Below, one piece after another: positions 1 to 8,036 of a stretch of 64,000 nt of DNA (positions are counted from its first letter, which is position 1; the number at the start of each line of letters is the position of its first letter). A model generated the notes under the pieces. It was given only the letters and a program-made list of their open reading frames with translations. It was not told where the DNA came from and ran no database searches. Source of the DNA: Paucidesulfovibrio sp050251775 (GTDB lineage Bacteria; Desulfobacterota; Desulfovibrionia; Desulfovibrionales; Desulfovibrionaceae); NCBI GenBank assembly GCA_050251775.1, contig JBFWMD010000009.1:1-64000 (forward strand), written 5' to 3'. The translations under genes were made by a program, and so were the position numbers.

Positions 1-289
1 CGTAGAACTCGTCGATGAACCGCGCGGCCAGGGCCGCCGGGTCCACTCCGGTCTCGTTGGCGCGATTGATGATCTTATCGTCGATGTCCGTGAAATTGCG
101 GATAAAGGTCACATCGTATCCTTTATGCCGCAGGTAGCGCACCAGCACGTCAAAGACCACGCTGGAACGGGCATGGCCGATGTGGCAGAGGTCGTAGGCC
201 GTGATGCCGCAGACGTACATGTTCACCTTGTTGCCGCTCAGCGGGGTGAACTCCTCCTTGCCGCCGGACATGGTATTGTACAGGCGCAT
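1..289 (-). CDS. cysS: Cysteinyl-tRNA synthetase, N-terminal part (cut by window edge)
   Basis: Charges tRNA-Cys with cysteine in the cytoplasm. Only the first 96 codons are in the window; the gene continues past base 1. The translated start reads MRLYNTMSGGKEEF, followed by the class I synthetase nucleotide-binding signature CHIGHARS after the conserved VNMYVCGIT segment (its Cys is a zinc ligand in the family), then FIRNFTDIDDKIINRA, which is characteristic of CysRS. The ATG at 289 is the only sensible start because the upstream gene ends at 334. It lies last in view in a minus-strand housekeeping block after ispDF and an unknown membrane protein. Identification is secure; the KMSKS loop and C-terminus cannot be seen. 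Confidence 0.93.
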   Translation of the reverse strand, partial: MRLYNTMSGGKEEFTPLSGNKVNMYVCGITAYDLCHIGHARSSVVFDVLVRYLRHKGYDVTFIRNFTDIDDKIINRANETGVDPAALAARFIDEFY

Positions 290-333
290 TAAAATACTCC
301 AATCATAACTATTTTGTTTATCGAAATATTGAT

Positions 334-1218
334 CTATTCCGCTTCCACTCTGATGCCCAGGGTGTCCACCACTTTCGCCGTGTCCTCCAGCCCCAGAAGC
401 TGGAGCACGGCCACGGGTTCGGACGGCGCCAGCGTGACGCTGAGGGACTTGCGGTTGTCCATGAAACGTCGGAGCTGCTCCAACACCTGGACCGTGAACG
501 GCTCGCCCTGGTCGCGGTTGGTTTCGATCTCCGCGTCGATGGCCGTATGAAACCGCTCCATGAGCTGTTCCTCGCTGAGGTTCTCATCCGCGGCGGCGAC
601 GCGCACGGCCCGGCTCAGCAGGGAATCGTCCGCGTAGCGCAGGCTCGCGCCCGCGATGCCCACGAGCATGGCACTCGACCCGCCGTTTACAAGATCCTTC
701 AAATTCACGTTGGCGAGTTTGAAGGAGAGCTGGAGCTCTCCGGCGTCGGCCACCGCCATGGACAACTCCCGCAGGTCAAAACTCTTGTCCTTTTCGTGGT
801 ATTCATAATCCATGGCGTAATCGCAGCGAAACTCCTCGTAGCCCATGGCCTGCATGTCCGTGGCGGAAGCGCCGAAATATTCGGGAGTCACGGGCAGGGT
901 CACGCCCGCAAAGCGGACCTTGAGCACGTGGGGCAGTCCGTCCTGCTCCTCGTAACGCGAAAGGGTGAACGTCTCGACCCGGATGTCCCTGCCGCCGAGA
1001 ACGGCCACGTTCAGGTCGTGGATCACGGCCTCGTGACTGAAAAGACCGACCTCCACCTTGCCGTATTCCGCATGGGCCACGTCGTCCATGCCCGCGAAGA
1101 ACTCCTTGACCTTCTGCTCGGCCATGTGGCCGGCCATGAACACGGCTCCGAAGTATCCCGCCACGAGCAGCAGCGCACCGATGCCCACAAGCAGCAGAAT
1201 CTGTTTCCCTTTCGTCAT
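334..1218 (-). CDS. Membrane-anchored protein of unknown function, 294 aa
   Basis: I do not recognise the family. The protein begins with MTKGKQ and a single hydrophobic helix (about residues 8-30), consistent with an uncleaved inner-membrane anchor, followed by a roughly 260-residue soluble, acidic domain that would face the periplasm. The soluble part alternates short beta-like stretches with charged segments; no cysteine or metal motif stands out. The ATG overlaps the ispDF stop codon as ATGA and is preceded by GGAGGGGAG, so it is translationally coupled to ispDF. It sits between ispDF and cysS. It could belong to the loosely defined AsmA/DUF945-like periplasmic proteins, but that is a guess. 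Confidence 0.8.
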   Translation of the reverse strand: MTKGKQILLLVGIGALLLVAGYFGAVFMAGHMAEQKVKEFFAGMDDVAHAEYGKVEVGLFSHEAVIHDLNVAVLGGRDIRVETFTLSRYEEQDGLPHVLKVRFAGVTLPVTPEYFGASATDMQAMGYEEFRCDYAMDYEYHEKDKSFDLRELSMAVADAGELQLSFKLANVNLKDLVNGGSSAMLVGIAGASLRYADDSLLSRAVRVAAADENLSEEQLMERFHTAIDAEIETNRDQGEPFTVQVLEQLRRFMDNRKSLSVTLAPSEPVAVLQLLGLEDTAKVVDTLGIRVEAE

Positions 1219-2462
1219 TTCTCCCCTCCCTCGGCCATGCGGGTCCGCAGCGCGCTGACGCAGGCCACGGCCTTGATGCCTTTTTTCTCTCCCGTGAATC
1301 CGAGGTGCTCCTCGGTGGTGGCCTTGACGTTCACACGACCCGGCGCAAGTTCCAGCAGACGCTCGATGTTGGCGCGGATGCGCTCCTTGTGCGGGCCGAG
1401 CCGGGGAACCTGGGCAATGACCGTGAGGTCCGCGCCCACAATGCGCACGCCCCGCTCCCGTGCCCGGGACTGGGCCTCCTTGACGAAAATGGCGCTGCTC
1501 TGATTCTCATGCGCGGTGTCGGTGTCCGGAAAATGGTCACCGATGTCCCCGCCCGCGCAGCAGCCCAGAATGGCGTCTGTGAGCGCGTGCAGCAGCACAT
1601 CGCCGTCCGAGTGGGCCAGCACCTCGGGCGCGCCCGGAATGGGTTCGCCGCCCAGGACCATGGGCCGGGCCGGCGTTTCGCTTTCATGCAGGCGGTAGCG
1701 ATGCACGTCGTAGCCCCAGCCCGTGACCGGCTCTTCGACCTGGGACGGGCGCAGCCGCTCCAGGTCGCCGGGAGTGGTGATCTTCACGTTGCCCTCCTCG
1801 CCTTCCACCGTGATGACCGGATCGGAAAGTCCCTCCCGGGCCAGCCGCTCAACCATGGAGGCGTCGTCCGTGACCTCCCAGCCCCCGGCCTCGGCGCGAG
1901 CGTGGGCCAGCTCCAGCACGTTGCGCGCAAAGCCCTGCGGGGTCTGCACGGCGCGCAGCTCCTGGCGGCGCAGGGTTTCCAGCACCTGGTCATCCCCGTC
2001 CACGCGCTTGACCGTATCGGTCACGGCCAGGGCCGGAACAACGCCCGGGCTCCCCGCGTCCAGCGCGTCGAGCACCCGCCGGACCAGCGCGGCCGAGGCA
2101 AAAGGCCGGGCCGCGTCATGCACGAGCACCGCGGTGGCTTCGCCGGGCAGGATGGCCAGTCCGTTGCGCACCGAGTCCTGCCGCCGCTCCCCGCCGGAAG
2201 CGGTCCTCCAGGGCAGGCCCAGGGGATCGCTCTGGAACAGCGCGGCCAGTTCCTGCTCGCGTTCCTGGCGTTCCGAGGGCGGAAAGACGAAAACCAGTCC
2301 GCGCACGCGCGGCGCGGCCGCAAGGGTGCGCGCCGAGCGCCAGTACAGGGGCGCGCCGTCCAGGGCCAGGAACTGCTTGCGTTCCCCGCCCGTGGCCGAG
2401 GCCAGGCGGGTTCCGCTTCCGGCGGCCAGGATGATGGCCCAGGTTTCGCCGCGTTTGCTCAC
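1215..2462 (-). CDS. ispDF: Bifunctional IspD/IspF isoprenoid enzyme
   Basis: Fused enzyme of the MEP isoprenoid pathway. The N-terminal IspD half (about residues 1-235) forms CDP-ME from MEP and CTP; the C-terminal IspF half (about 250-415) makes the cyclic diphosphate MEcPP. IspD is shown by the LAAGSGTRL nucleotide loop, VLVHDAARPF and the KITTPGDL end motif. IspF is shown by GWGYDVHRY, HSDGDVLLHALTDAILG (Asp/His zinc ligands) and NVKATTEEHLGF. The frame is open to a TTG at 2528, but that codon lies immediately after the rnpB 3' end and before a GC-rich hairpin, so I prefer the GTG at 2462 (MSKRGETWAIIL). The stop overlaps the next gene by 4 bases. IspDF fusions are known in several proteobacterial groups, including deltaproteobacteria. 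Confidence 0.92.
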   Translation of the reverse strand: MSKRGETWAIILAAGSGTRLASATGGERKQFLALDGAPLYWRSARTLAAAPRVRGLVFVFPPSERQEREQELAALFQSDPLGLPWRTASGGERRQDSVRNGLAILPGEATAVLVHDAARPFASAALVRRVLDALDAGSPGVVPALAVTDTVKRVDGDDQVLETLRRQELRAVQTPQGFARNVLELAHARAEAGGWEVTDDASMVERLAREGLSDPVITVEGEEGNVKITTPGDLERLRPSQVEEPVTGWGYDVHRYRLHESETPARPMVLGGEPIPGAPEVLAHSDGDVLLHALTDAILGCCAGGDIGDHFPDTDTAHENQSSAIFVKEAQSRARERGVRIVGADLTVIAQVPRLGPHKERIRANIERLLELAPGRVNVKATTEEHLGFTGEKKGIKAVACVSALRTRMAEGGEK

Positions 2463-2530
2463 GTCTTTTCCGCTGGTTTGTGCAGGCCCGCCCCGGTGTT
2501 CACCGGAACGGGCCTTTCGATTCGACAAAT
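2463..2530 (-). other. rnpB-ispDF spacer with GC-rich hairpin
   Basis: Spacer between the RNase P RNA 3' end and the preferred ispDF start. It holds an inverted repeat of about 13 bp per arm (2485-2513) with a two-base loop, not followed by a T-run, so it is either a processing/weak termination structure for rnpB or simply a stem in the ispDF leader. Confidence 0.45.
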
Positions 2531-2886
2531 GGAGCCGGACGATAAGCCGGGTTTTGTCTCCCCTTGCGGGGCGGTCGTCATTCCTCTGGGACGCGCGTTA
2601 CCGCGAATCTCTAGCAACCTACCCGGGAGCCACGTGGCCGGGCCGGCCAGCTCCCCTATTTGGTCTTGCTCCGGACGGGGTTTACCTAGCCGACTGCGTC
2701 ACCGCAGCCGCTGGTGGGCTCTTGCCCCACCGTTTCACCCTTACCTGCCGGGTTGCCCCGGCGGGCGGTCTGTTTTCTGTGGCACTTTCCCGGGATCGCT
2801 CCCGCTGGGTGTTACCCAGCGTCCTGCCCTGCGGAGCCCGGACTTTCCTCCACGGCTTGCGCCGCAGCGACGACCTGTCCGACTCC
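2531..2886 (-). ncRNA. rnpB: RNase P RNA (bacterial type A)
   Basis: Catalytic RNA of ribonuclease P, which removes the 5' leader of tRNA precursors. On the minus strand the conserved GAGGAAAGTCCGGGCTCC (P4 5' strand and neighbours) lies near the 5' end, AGGGTGAAACGGTGGGG is in the middle and ACAAAACCCGGCTTATCG is near the 3' end. The ends pair as helix P1: GGAGTCGGAC (2877-2886) with GTCCGGCTCC (2531-2540), allowing one G-U pair; this fixes the boundaries to within a few bases. Length about 356 nt fits the family. It lies between a zinc-ribbon protein gene and ispDF, all on the same strand. Confidence 0.96.
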
Positions 2887-2953
2887 AAAATGCAGCCTAT
2901 CAGAAACCGGAGCGACGCAAAAGCCGCCCCGGCCTCGGAAATCCTGGCAACGG

Positions 2954-3688
2954 CTAGTCTTCGGCGGACGGAACCGGGGTATGCTCCACCCAGTAGATCA
3001 GCCGCTGGCAGTTGGGACAGGAGAGAATCTGCTTGCCCTTTTGCAGCTCATTGTAGATCTGCGGGGGGATCATGATGCAGCAGCCGCTGCAGATGCCCTC
3101 GGTAACCGGGACGATAACCGGATTGCGCAGCCGGGAGCGGATGAACTCATAGCGGCCCAGGATGGGCGCGGGCACGACCTTGCCCGCTTTCTTGCGCTTC
3201 TTGTCCAGAGCGTCCAGCCGCTTCTGGGCCTGCTGCACGCGCTCGTCCAGGGTGGCCTTCTTGGCGTCGAAGTCCACACGAACCGTGCCGACCTCCTCGT
3301 CCAACTCGCTCTTGGCCTCTTTCTGGCGCGCAAGCTCCTCCACCACGGCCACACGCTCTTCCTCGCGCATGCGGTTCAGCTTTTCCAGGCTGTCCATCTC
3401 GCGCATCATGGCGTGATATTCTTTGGTGTTGCTGGCCATCATGAGCTTGTTCTTGCTCTTCTTGACCTTGCTCGCATCCTCTTCGATCTCGTCGTCGAGC
3501 CGCTTCTGCTGCAACTTCAGCAGGTCCAGCTTCTCGTCGACCTGCGCGGTGCGCTCGTCATAGGACTGCAGCAGGCTTTCCAGCTCGGCCAGCTCGCGCG
3601 GAGCGCCGTCCAGTTCCTCGCGCAGGCCGATGATCTCGTCGTCAACGCTCTGCAAAACCACCAGTTGTTCGATTTGCTTCTGATACAT
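2954..3688 (-). CDS. Coiled-coil protein with C4 zinc ribbon (PF02591-like)
   Basis: Cytoplasmic protein of 244 aa. About residues 1-180 are a long charged coiled coil rich in Glu, Lys and Leu; the C-terminus carries a four-cysteine zinc ribbon with CSGC at about 200-203 and CPNC at about 224-227. This architecture matches the widespread zf-RING_7/CT398-type proteins, whose precise role is unclear (links to nucleic acids, flagellar chaperoning and envelope functions have been proposed for relatives). The ATG at 3688 is preceded by AAAAGGTGAGGACGT. It follows the Nif3-like gene by 47 bases on the same strand and precedes rnpB, an arrangement I believe is common in Desulfovibrio-type genomes (recollection, not checked). 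Confidence 0.85.
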   Translation of the reverse strand: MYQKQIEQLVVLQSVDDEIIGLREELDGAPRELAELESLLQSYDERTAQVDEKLDLLKLQQKRLDDEIEEDASKVKKSKNKLMMASNTKEYHAMMREMDSLEKLNRMREEERVAVVEELARQKEAKSELDEEVGTVRVDFDAKKATLDERVQQAQKRLDALDKKRKKAGKVVPAPILGRYEFIRSRLRNPVIVPVTEGICSGCCIMIPPQIYNELQKGKQILSCPNCQRLIYWVEHTPVPSAED

Positions 3689-3735
3689 ACGTCCTCACCT
3701 TTTCTCTATTCGCGAACCGGCACAGGGGCCGGGGA

Positions 3736-4755
3736 TCACCCGTTCATGCGGACCGCAAAGGGATCGCGGCCCGGAAAAAAGCGCAGCTCCACACCGGGAA
3801 GCGCCGTTGCCAACTCCGTGGCAAAGCGGCGCATCATTTCCTCTTCCAGGGGAAAATGGCCCACATCCAGCACATGCAGCCCCGCGCCCGCCGCATCCAG
3901 GGCCTGATGGTACTTCACGTCACCCGTGATGAACACATCCGCCTGCGCGGCCAGGGCCGCTTCCAGCGCCGAGGCTCCAGAGCCGGGCAGATAGGCCACG
4001 CGCCGGACCTGTTCGGGCCGGGGACCGACCTCGGTCCAGAAACCCGCGCCCAGAAGCGCGCCAAGCCGGGCGGCAAACGCGTCGTAATCCAGCGCCCCGG
4101 GCAGCAGCCCCACCTCGCCAAAACCCACGTCCTCGGAAGGCGACCGCATCTGGGTCAAAAAATATTGAGTATGTCCGCTGCCCAACGCGGCCAGGACCTC
4201 GTCCAGAGCCTCGCGCAGGGGCGACCAGGCCGCCTCGTGGCAGAGCAGGCGCACTTCGCCCGTGGCGTCCTGCCCGATGCCGAACACGCCGTCCACCTCG
4301 GCCAGGGCGTCGGCCAGTTCCTCGCCGAGGTCCTCCTCCAGAAAAAAAGAAACCGAAAGCGCGCCAAAACTGCGGCTCGGCTCCAGAGCACGGCGTCCTT
4401 CCAGGCCCAGTTCGTCGCCCAGCCAGCAGGCCGGGCCGTAAGGCCGCGAGTCCAGGGAGGTATGCGCGGAGTACAACCAGACTCCGGCAGGCAGCAGCAG
4501 CCGCAACGCTGCGAGATACGGACCTTCGGTAGTGGGCGGGGTGGGCTTGAGAAAGAGGGGGTGGTGTGCGACCACGAGATCCGCGCCCCAGTCCAGGGCC
4601 TCGGCGAGCCGTTCCGGCAGGGGATCAAGGCATACGGCCACGCGCTGGGCCTCCTGCCGCGTGCCGCGCACTTGCACCCCGGAATTGTCCCAGGAAGCAG
4701 CGTACCGCTCCGGGGCCAAACTTTGCACTACGGAAATAACTTCTTTAATTTTCAT
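3736..4755 (-). CDS. Nif3-like dinuclear metal center protein
   Basis: Member of the NIF3/YbgI/YqfO family, toroidal hexamers with a two-metal site; often labelled GTP cyclohydrolase 1 type 2 homologues, though the cellular role is not settled. The N-terminus MKIKEVISVVQSLAPERYAASWDNSG contains the family WDNSG motif; VVAHHPLFLKP supplies the HH metal ligands; the C-terminal DVGHFPLEEE supplies the remaining His and Glu ligands. With 339 aa it is the long form with a central insertion (about residues 130-240). It begins the minus-strand run toward the zinc-ribbon gene, rnpB and ispDF. The start at 4755 is the only Met before the conserved N-terminus. Confidence 0.9.
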   Translation of the reverse strand: MKIKEVISVVQSLAPERYAASWDNSGVQVRGTRQEAQRVAVCLDPLPERLAEALDWGADLVVAHHPLFLKPTPPTTEGPYLAALRLLLPAGVWLYSAHTSLDSRPYGPACWLGDELGLEGRRALEPSRSFGALSVSFFLEEDLGEELADALAEVDGVFGIGQDATGEVRLLCHEAAWSPLREALDEVLAALGSGHTQYFLTQMRSPSEDVGFGEVGLLPGALDYDAFAARLGALLGAGFWTEVGPRPEQVRRVAYLPGSGASALEAALAAQADVFITGDVKYHQALDAAGAGLHVLDVGHFPLEEEMMRRFATELATALPGVELRFFPGRDPFAVRMNG

Positions 4756-4773
4756 ATGTTAGAGCATACCCCG

Positions 4774-4811
4774 AAAAAAAGATGCTCCCCTAGGGTTTCC
4801 CCTGGGGGAGC
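4774..4811 (-). terminator. Intrinsic terminator after tRNA gene
   Basis: On the minus strand a GC-rich stem (GCTCCCCCAGGG pairing with CCCTAGGGGAGC, one bulge) with an AAA-type loop is followed by ATCTTTTTTT. It lies 100 bases downstream of the tRNA and just before the Nif3-like gene, so it separates the two transcripts. Confidence 0.8.
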
Positions 4812-4912
4812 TTCCATGCCTCTCGTATTTCGGCGAGGAAAGCGGTTTCTTGGAAACCTCGGCCTGCGGCAATACTTCCTTCCTCGGCCCCGGAACCATT
4901 CGGGGGGATTGT

Positions 4913-4988
4913 TGGTAGGCCAGCCAGGATTCGAACCTGGGACCGACCGGTTATGAGCCGGTGGCTCTGCCAACTGAGCTACTGGCCC
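4913..4988 (-). tRNA. tRNA with CAU anticodon (elongator Met likely)
   Basis: A 76-nt cloverleaf reads on the minus strand from 4988 (GGGCCAG) to an encoded CCA at 4913-4915. Acceptor arm GGGCCAG pairs with CTGGCCT (first pair G-U), the D arm contains AGCTCAGTTGG, the anticodon stem ACCGG/CCGGT holds the loop CTCATAA, and the T arm contains the invariant GGTTCGAATCC. The anticodon is CAU. Initiator tRNA is unlikely because the anticodon stem lacks the three consecutive G-C pairs and position 1-72 is a G-U pair. Elongator Met is favoured; a lysidine-modified Ile(CAU) tRNA cannot be excluded by eye. Confidence 0.92.
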
Positions 4989-5063
4989 AAATTCGGTATG
5001 AGCCGATTTTCATACCTCGCATCAGCACAATTGTCAAGCTGGACGACCCTGCCCGGTCTTTGA

Positions 5064-5576
5064 TCAGCGCAAACCACCCCGAATCCGCTCCACCAGCGCG
5101 GTGGTGGAATAACCTGCCAGCAGCGGCAGGCTGACCACTTCCCCGCCGTCCGCCTGCACGACTTCCCGGCCCACAATCTTTTCCACGGGCCAGTCCCCGC
5201 CCTTGACCAGCACGCTCGGCCGCACGGCCCGGACCAGCTCCAACGGCGTGTCTTCGTCAAAAATCACTATGAAATCCACACAGCTCAGACCCGCCAGCAC
5301 AAAGGCGCGCTCCGCCTCGCTGTTCAACGGACGCTCCGCCCCCTTGCCCAGCCGACGCACCGAGGCATCCGAATTCAACCCCAAAATCAGCCCGTCGCCC
5401 AGATTGCGCGCCCGCTGGAGCAGGTCCACATGCCCCGGATGCAGGATGTCGAAACAGCCATTGGTGAAGACCAGTCGATAGCCTTCCGGCAAGCCGTCCC
5501 GAATCTCCCGGAACGACGCCATCGTGTTCAGCTTCGGATTTGCTGGCAGCCGCGCCCCGTTTCCGCTCGCGCTCAT
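5064..5576 (-). CDS. rfaE2: D-glycero-beta-D-manno-heptose 1-phosphate adenylyltransferase
   Basis: Transfers AMP from ATP to heptose 1-phosphate, giving ADP-heptose for LPS inner core synthesis in the cytoplasm. The protein is a stand-alone nucleotidyltransferase of 170 aa (the C-terminal half of E. coli HldE). The cytidylyltransferase-like signature TNGCFDILHPGHVDLL is clear, followed by GLILGLNSDASVRRLGKG and the VLVKGGDW motif typical of RfaE2. The ATG at 5576 overlaps the upstream stop as ATGA, implying translational coupling; a shorter start at MASFREI is possible. Its presence indicates a heptose-containing LPS and a Gram-negative envelope. Confidence 0.92.
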   Translation of the reverse strand: MSASGNGARLPANPKLNTMASFREIRDGLPEGYRLVFTNGCFDILHPGHVDLLQRARNLGDGLILGLNSDASVRRLGKGAERPLNSEAERAFVLAGLSCVDFIVIFDEDTPLELVRAVRPSVLVKGGDWPVEKIVGREVVQADGGEVVSLPLLAGYSTTALVERIRGGLR

Positions 5577-6334
5577 TTCTTTTCCAGCCCCTCGCTCTTG
5601 CCCAGCAGCACCAGCTCCAGCCAGTCCACACCAAAGCCCAGCGCCGCTTCCTCGTCCTCCAGGACCGCCTTTTGCCGGGCCTCGTCCGCGTCCACCCGCG
5701 CAAAAAGCTTCATGTCGCGCACAAAACGCTGAAAATCGTCCGGCTGGAACAGGGCCAGAAACGCCATGTTCACCTGCCGCTCGTCCAAAGGCTTACCCAC
5801 CTTCTTCCAGCGGTTCATCAAACGCATGAACCGGTCGTTGGCCTCGTTATAGGCCTCCAGTCCCTGATCCCGGAGCCATTCGCCCGAGGACCACTCCCCG
5901 TCCTGCAAGAATCCATTGCAGTGCGGTTCGCGCACGATGAAAAAATATTCCTTCAACTCGCCCTCGTCGTTCAGCATGGACGCCCGGCCCAGCGGATACG
6001 TGCGGCACGCTCCGGGACGGTCCCCATACACCGAACAGCCCTCCGGACGCACAAACGGACAGCTCCGCCGCGCATCGTCCAGCATGCGCATCTGCATCAG
6101 CGGAAAACCCAGGTCCCGCCCCGCCGAAACCATGGCATGGCGCTGCACGAACTCGCGGCTGGACAGTCCCAGGGCTCGGCGCAGACGTAGCGCATCATAC
6201 GGAGTGAGCATCAGGTTCAGGTCGCTGCAACAGGCGTTGAAGCAGTCCACACCCGGATGGCAACGGAACTGGAACTTCTCGCCCGGAGCGAGCTGCGGCA
6301 TGTCGTTGAGAAAATCAGGCGTCTGGTCGGTCAT
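5573..6334 (-). CDS. YkgJ-family cysteine cluster protein
   Basis: Soluble protein of 253 aa with the YkgJ-type (PF03692) cysteine cluster: FRCHPGVDCFNACC near residue 25-40, then CPFVRPEGCSVYGDRPGACRTYPLG. These cysteines are thought to bind a metal (zinc or an Fe-S cluster); no reaction is established. The frame is open upstream to 6466, but that part runs through a long palindrome; the ATG at 6334 has AAAGGACC upstream and starts MTDQTPDFL, so it is preferred. It is coupled to the heptose adenylyltransferase by a 4-base overlap. The C-terminal third is a helical, unrecognised region. Confidence 0.88.
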   Translation of the reverse strand: MTDQTPDFLNDMPQLAPGEKFQFRCHPGVDCFNACCSDLNLMLTPYDALRLRRALGLSSREFVQRHAMVSAGRDLGFPLMQMRMLDDARRSCPFVRPEGCSVYGDRPGACRTYPLGRASMLNDEGELKEYFFIVREPHCNGFLQDGEWSSGEWLRDQGLEAYNEANDRFMRLMNRWKKVGKPLDERQVNMAFLALFQPDDFQRFVRDMKLFARVDADEARQKAVLEDEEAALGFGVDWLELVLLGKSEGLEKK

Positions 6335-6398
6335 GGCTTGGTCCTTTCGTGGCATTTCAACGCTCCGGATCAGGCTGCACGAGGAAGTCGGAGCGAGT

Positions 6399-6440
6399 GT
6401 GGGGGGAAACCCCTTTTTGCAAAAAGGGGTTTCCCCCCAC
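6399..6440. repeat. 42-bp perfect palindrome, REP-like hairpin
   Basis: A perfect inverted repeat of 21 bases per arm centred between 6419 and 6420: G-run, AAACCCC, T5, then the exact reverse complement. It lies upstream of the YkgJ-type gene, in a gene-free spacer. No T-run follows on either strand beyond the arms, so it is not a classical terminator. A related hairpin with a different but self-complementary stem is at 40080-40110, suggesting a dispersed repeat family. Confidence 0.8.
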
Positions 6441-6721
6441 GCTCCCCTTCCCCCAAAACCGCTCATCGGCCCGGTCCGCCTGCGGCGCTCCGGGCGGCAT
6501 CATCCGTATGGGATGCACGTGGGGACGGGCGCTGACCTTCCAGACCAGAGAAACGAAAAAAGATCAAGTTGGGGAGGGGGAGTTGGCGGACAAAACGAAA
6601 ACGAGCAACGGAAACTATAGATTGGCCGTTGCTTTTCGGCCCCAGCATAAGCACACTAGCTTTTTCGCTCGAAGTGCAGCACCATCTATTTAGCATCTTA
6701 AATTTGACGAAGCGGCATTCT

Positions 6722-7204
6722 ATGTTACATGAATTATCTTTCGATTATAACATCAACATTTCAGACCTTGTATCTGTGATTGCAGTTTTTTTAACAACCT
6801 GGATTGCCTGGCAAACACATTTGCTACAGCGCAGGCAAAACAGCATGCTTGAAAAGCAAACAAATTACTCTGTTCTTGAAAAGAGAATATTTATATACAA
6901 ACAAACGATGGCTCTGTGTGCGCACGTCGCAAAGCAATTTGACATTAGACCAGACCCTGCACTTATTGAATCTCTTGAAAACTATATTATGAATAAAAAT
7001 CTTTTTAACGCTACCACTGCCGATTTAATCAAAAACTTGGTACACCTTTACTATGAGCGAGAAGCTATGGCATCAAGATATAAAAAATTTCCAGACAAAA
7101 GCGTATACAATTTATCATCCACAGAACATATATACAGGCTTGAAGAAATGTACACTCGATTTAATATGCATGAAATTATAGAATCATTTGAAGATTTCAT
7201 ATAA
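6722..7204 (+). CDS. AT-rich orphan gene, N-terminal membrane segment, 160 aa
   Basis: Not recognised. The protein starts MLHELSFDYNINISDLVS, has one hydrophobic helix (about residues 14-31, VSVIAVFLTTWIAWQ) and then a charged helical body containing many Lys, Glu, Asn and Tyr. Membrane-anchored helical proteins of this shape are found in phage-defence and accessory loci, but there is no motif to support a role. Base composition is strikingly AT-rich against its neighbours, and codon use follows, which suggests recent acquisition. The start is uncertain: an in-frame TTG at 6569 would add 51 residues, and no strong ribosome site precedes either. No partner gene is adjacent. Confidence 0.6.
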   Translation: MLHELSFDYNINISDLVSVIAVFLTTWIAWQTHLLQRRQNSMLEKQTNYSVLEKRIFIYKQTMALCAHVAKQFDIRPDPALIESLENYIMNKNLFNATTADLIKNLVHLYYEREAMASRYKKFPDKSVYNLSSTEHIYRLEEMYTRFNMHEIIESFEDFI

Positions 7205-7537
7205 TCTTTTTCTCAAAACGTCGCTATTGCGCACTAACAATTTTGCATGAGCTGTCTGCGAACAACGCGAGCTTGCGGATCGGGAAACGGCGGCAATTTC
7301 CTTTGTAAGAGGCAAGAGCACACCGGCGTGGGAGCTCAGGCGGGACGTACTGACAAGGGAGGAGGAGCGGATCAGGCCTTGTGCCTGTCGTCCAACCTGT
7401 CCACAGCAGTCCCACATTCTAGACCCGCCACAGCGTTCCGGACACCAGCCCGAGGGCGGTGAAAGCGTATACACCGCTCGGGAAGCATGCGAGCGAATGC
7501 ATGAAACTCTTGCTCGATGTTTCGCCTGGAGGTATCC
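7205..7537. other. Gene-free spacer with imperfect hairpin
   Basis: No convincing gene. Short open frames here lack ribosome sites and resemble nothing. A stem can form at about 7450-7480 (CCGAGGGCGGTG against CACCGCTCGG, one bulge) about 60 bases before the small protein at 7538, so it may lie in that gene's leader. Confidence 0.4.
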
Positions 7538-7717
7538 ATGTTCACGCCCGACACGTATCGATACCTTACCGGATCGCCTTCACCCCAACGGATCTTTGCC
7601 GTACCGGCGAAACCGGCGGCATCTTCCGCTCCGCGCGGCTTCTGTCTCGTGGTGGTCCTGGTTCTGCTCATCCTGGGAGCCATCATCGTGGCGCTGGCCC
7701 TGAACGCGGAAGGCTGA
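7538..7717 (+). CDS. Small single-pass membrane protein, 59 aa
   Basis: Predicted small protein with a hydrophilic N-terminus (MFTPDTYRYLTGSP) and a C-terminal hydrophobic helix of about 20 residues (LVVVLVLLILGAIIVALAL), typical of a tail-anchored or single-pass inner-membrane peptide. A good ribosome site, GGAGG, lies 5 bases before the ATG at 7538, which is the main support. The longer open frame from 7517 has no such site. No family is recognised and no operon partner is visible. Confidence 0.5.
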   Translation: MFTPDTYRYLTGSPSPQRIFAVPAKPAASSAPRGFCLVVVLVLLILGAIIVALALNAEG

Positions 7718-8036
7718 CACACCAAGGCCGCTGCGCAAGCCGTCACAGGAAGACCGTTTCCCTCATTATTCCAAGGTAAAACACTTGCTCTTTATAATTT
7801 TTCCCGCTGCATTGCCTTCGACCCCCCAAATGCGCTACGCAGGAAGCAACCCGCTTCCGCCAATGGCTTTGTAATACGGCATCGAACCGGCGCTTTCAGG
7901 CTCCCGCAGCACGTTTCCTCGAACCCGTCCGCCCATTCCCGCTCTTGCGAACCCAGCCTTCCTCCCTGCGTGTTGGCGCGCCTTCAGGCGCCCGGCGGGA
8001 ATCCTCTTCCGTTCTCGCGGAACCAGGGAGGCGCGC
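7718..8036. other. Gene-free spacer
   Basis: No gene recognised. The stretch around 7775-7800 is AT-rich and may hold a promoter for the gene at 8037, but no convincing -35/-10 pair was found. A short GC stem (GGCGCGCC near 7975) lies in the leader. Confidence 0.35.

Noticed and set aside
4913..4988. Initiator tRNA-Met
   Set aside because: The anticodon stem lacks three consecutive G-C pairs and position 1-72 pairs as G-U, so it is not fMet.
7247..7462. 71-codon plus-strand frame
   Set aside because: No ribosome site, no homology, composition of random sequence.
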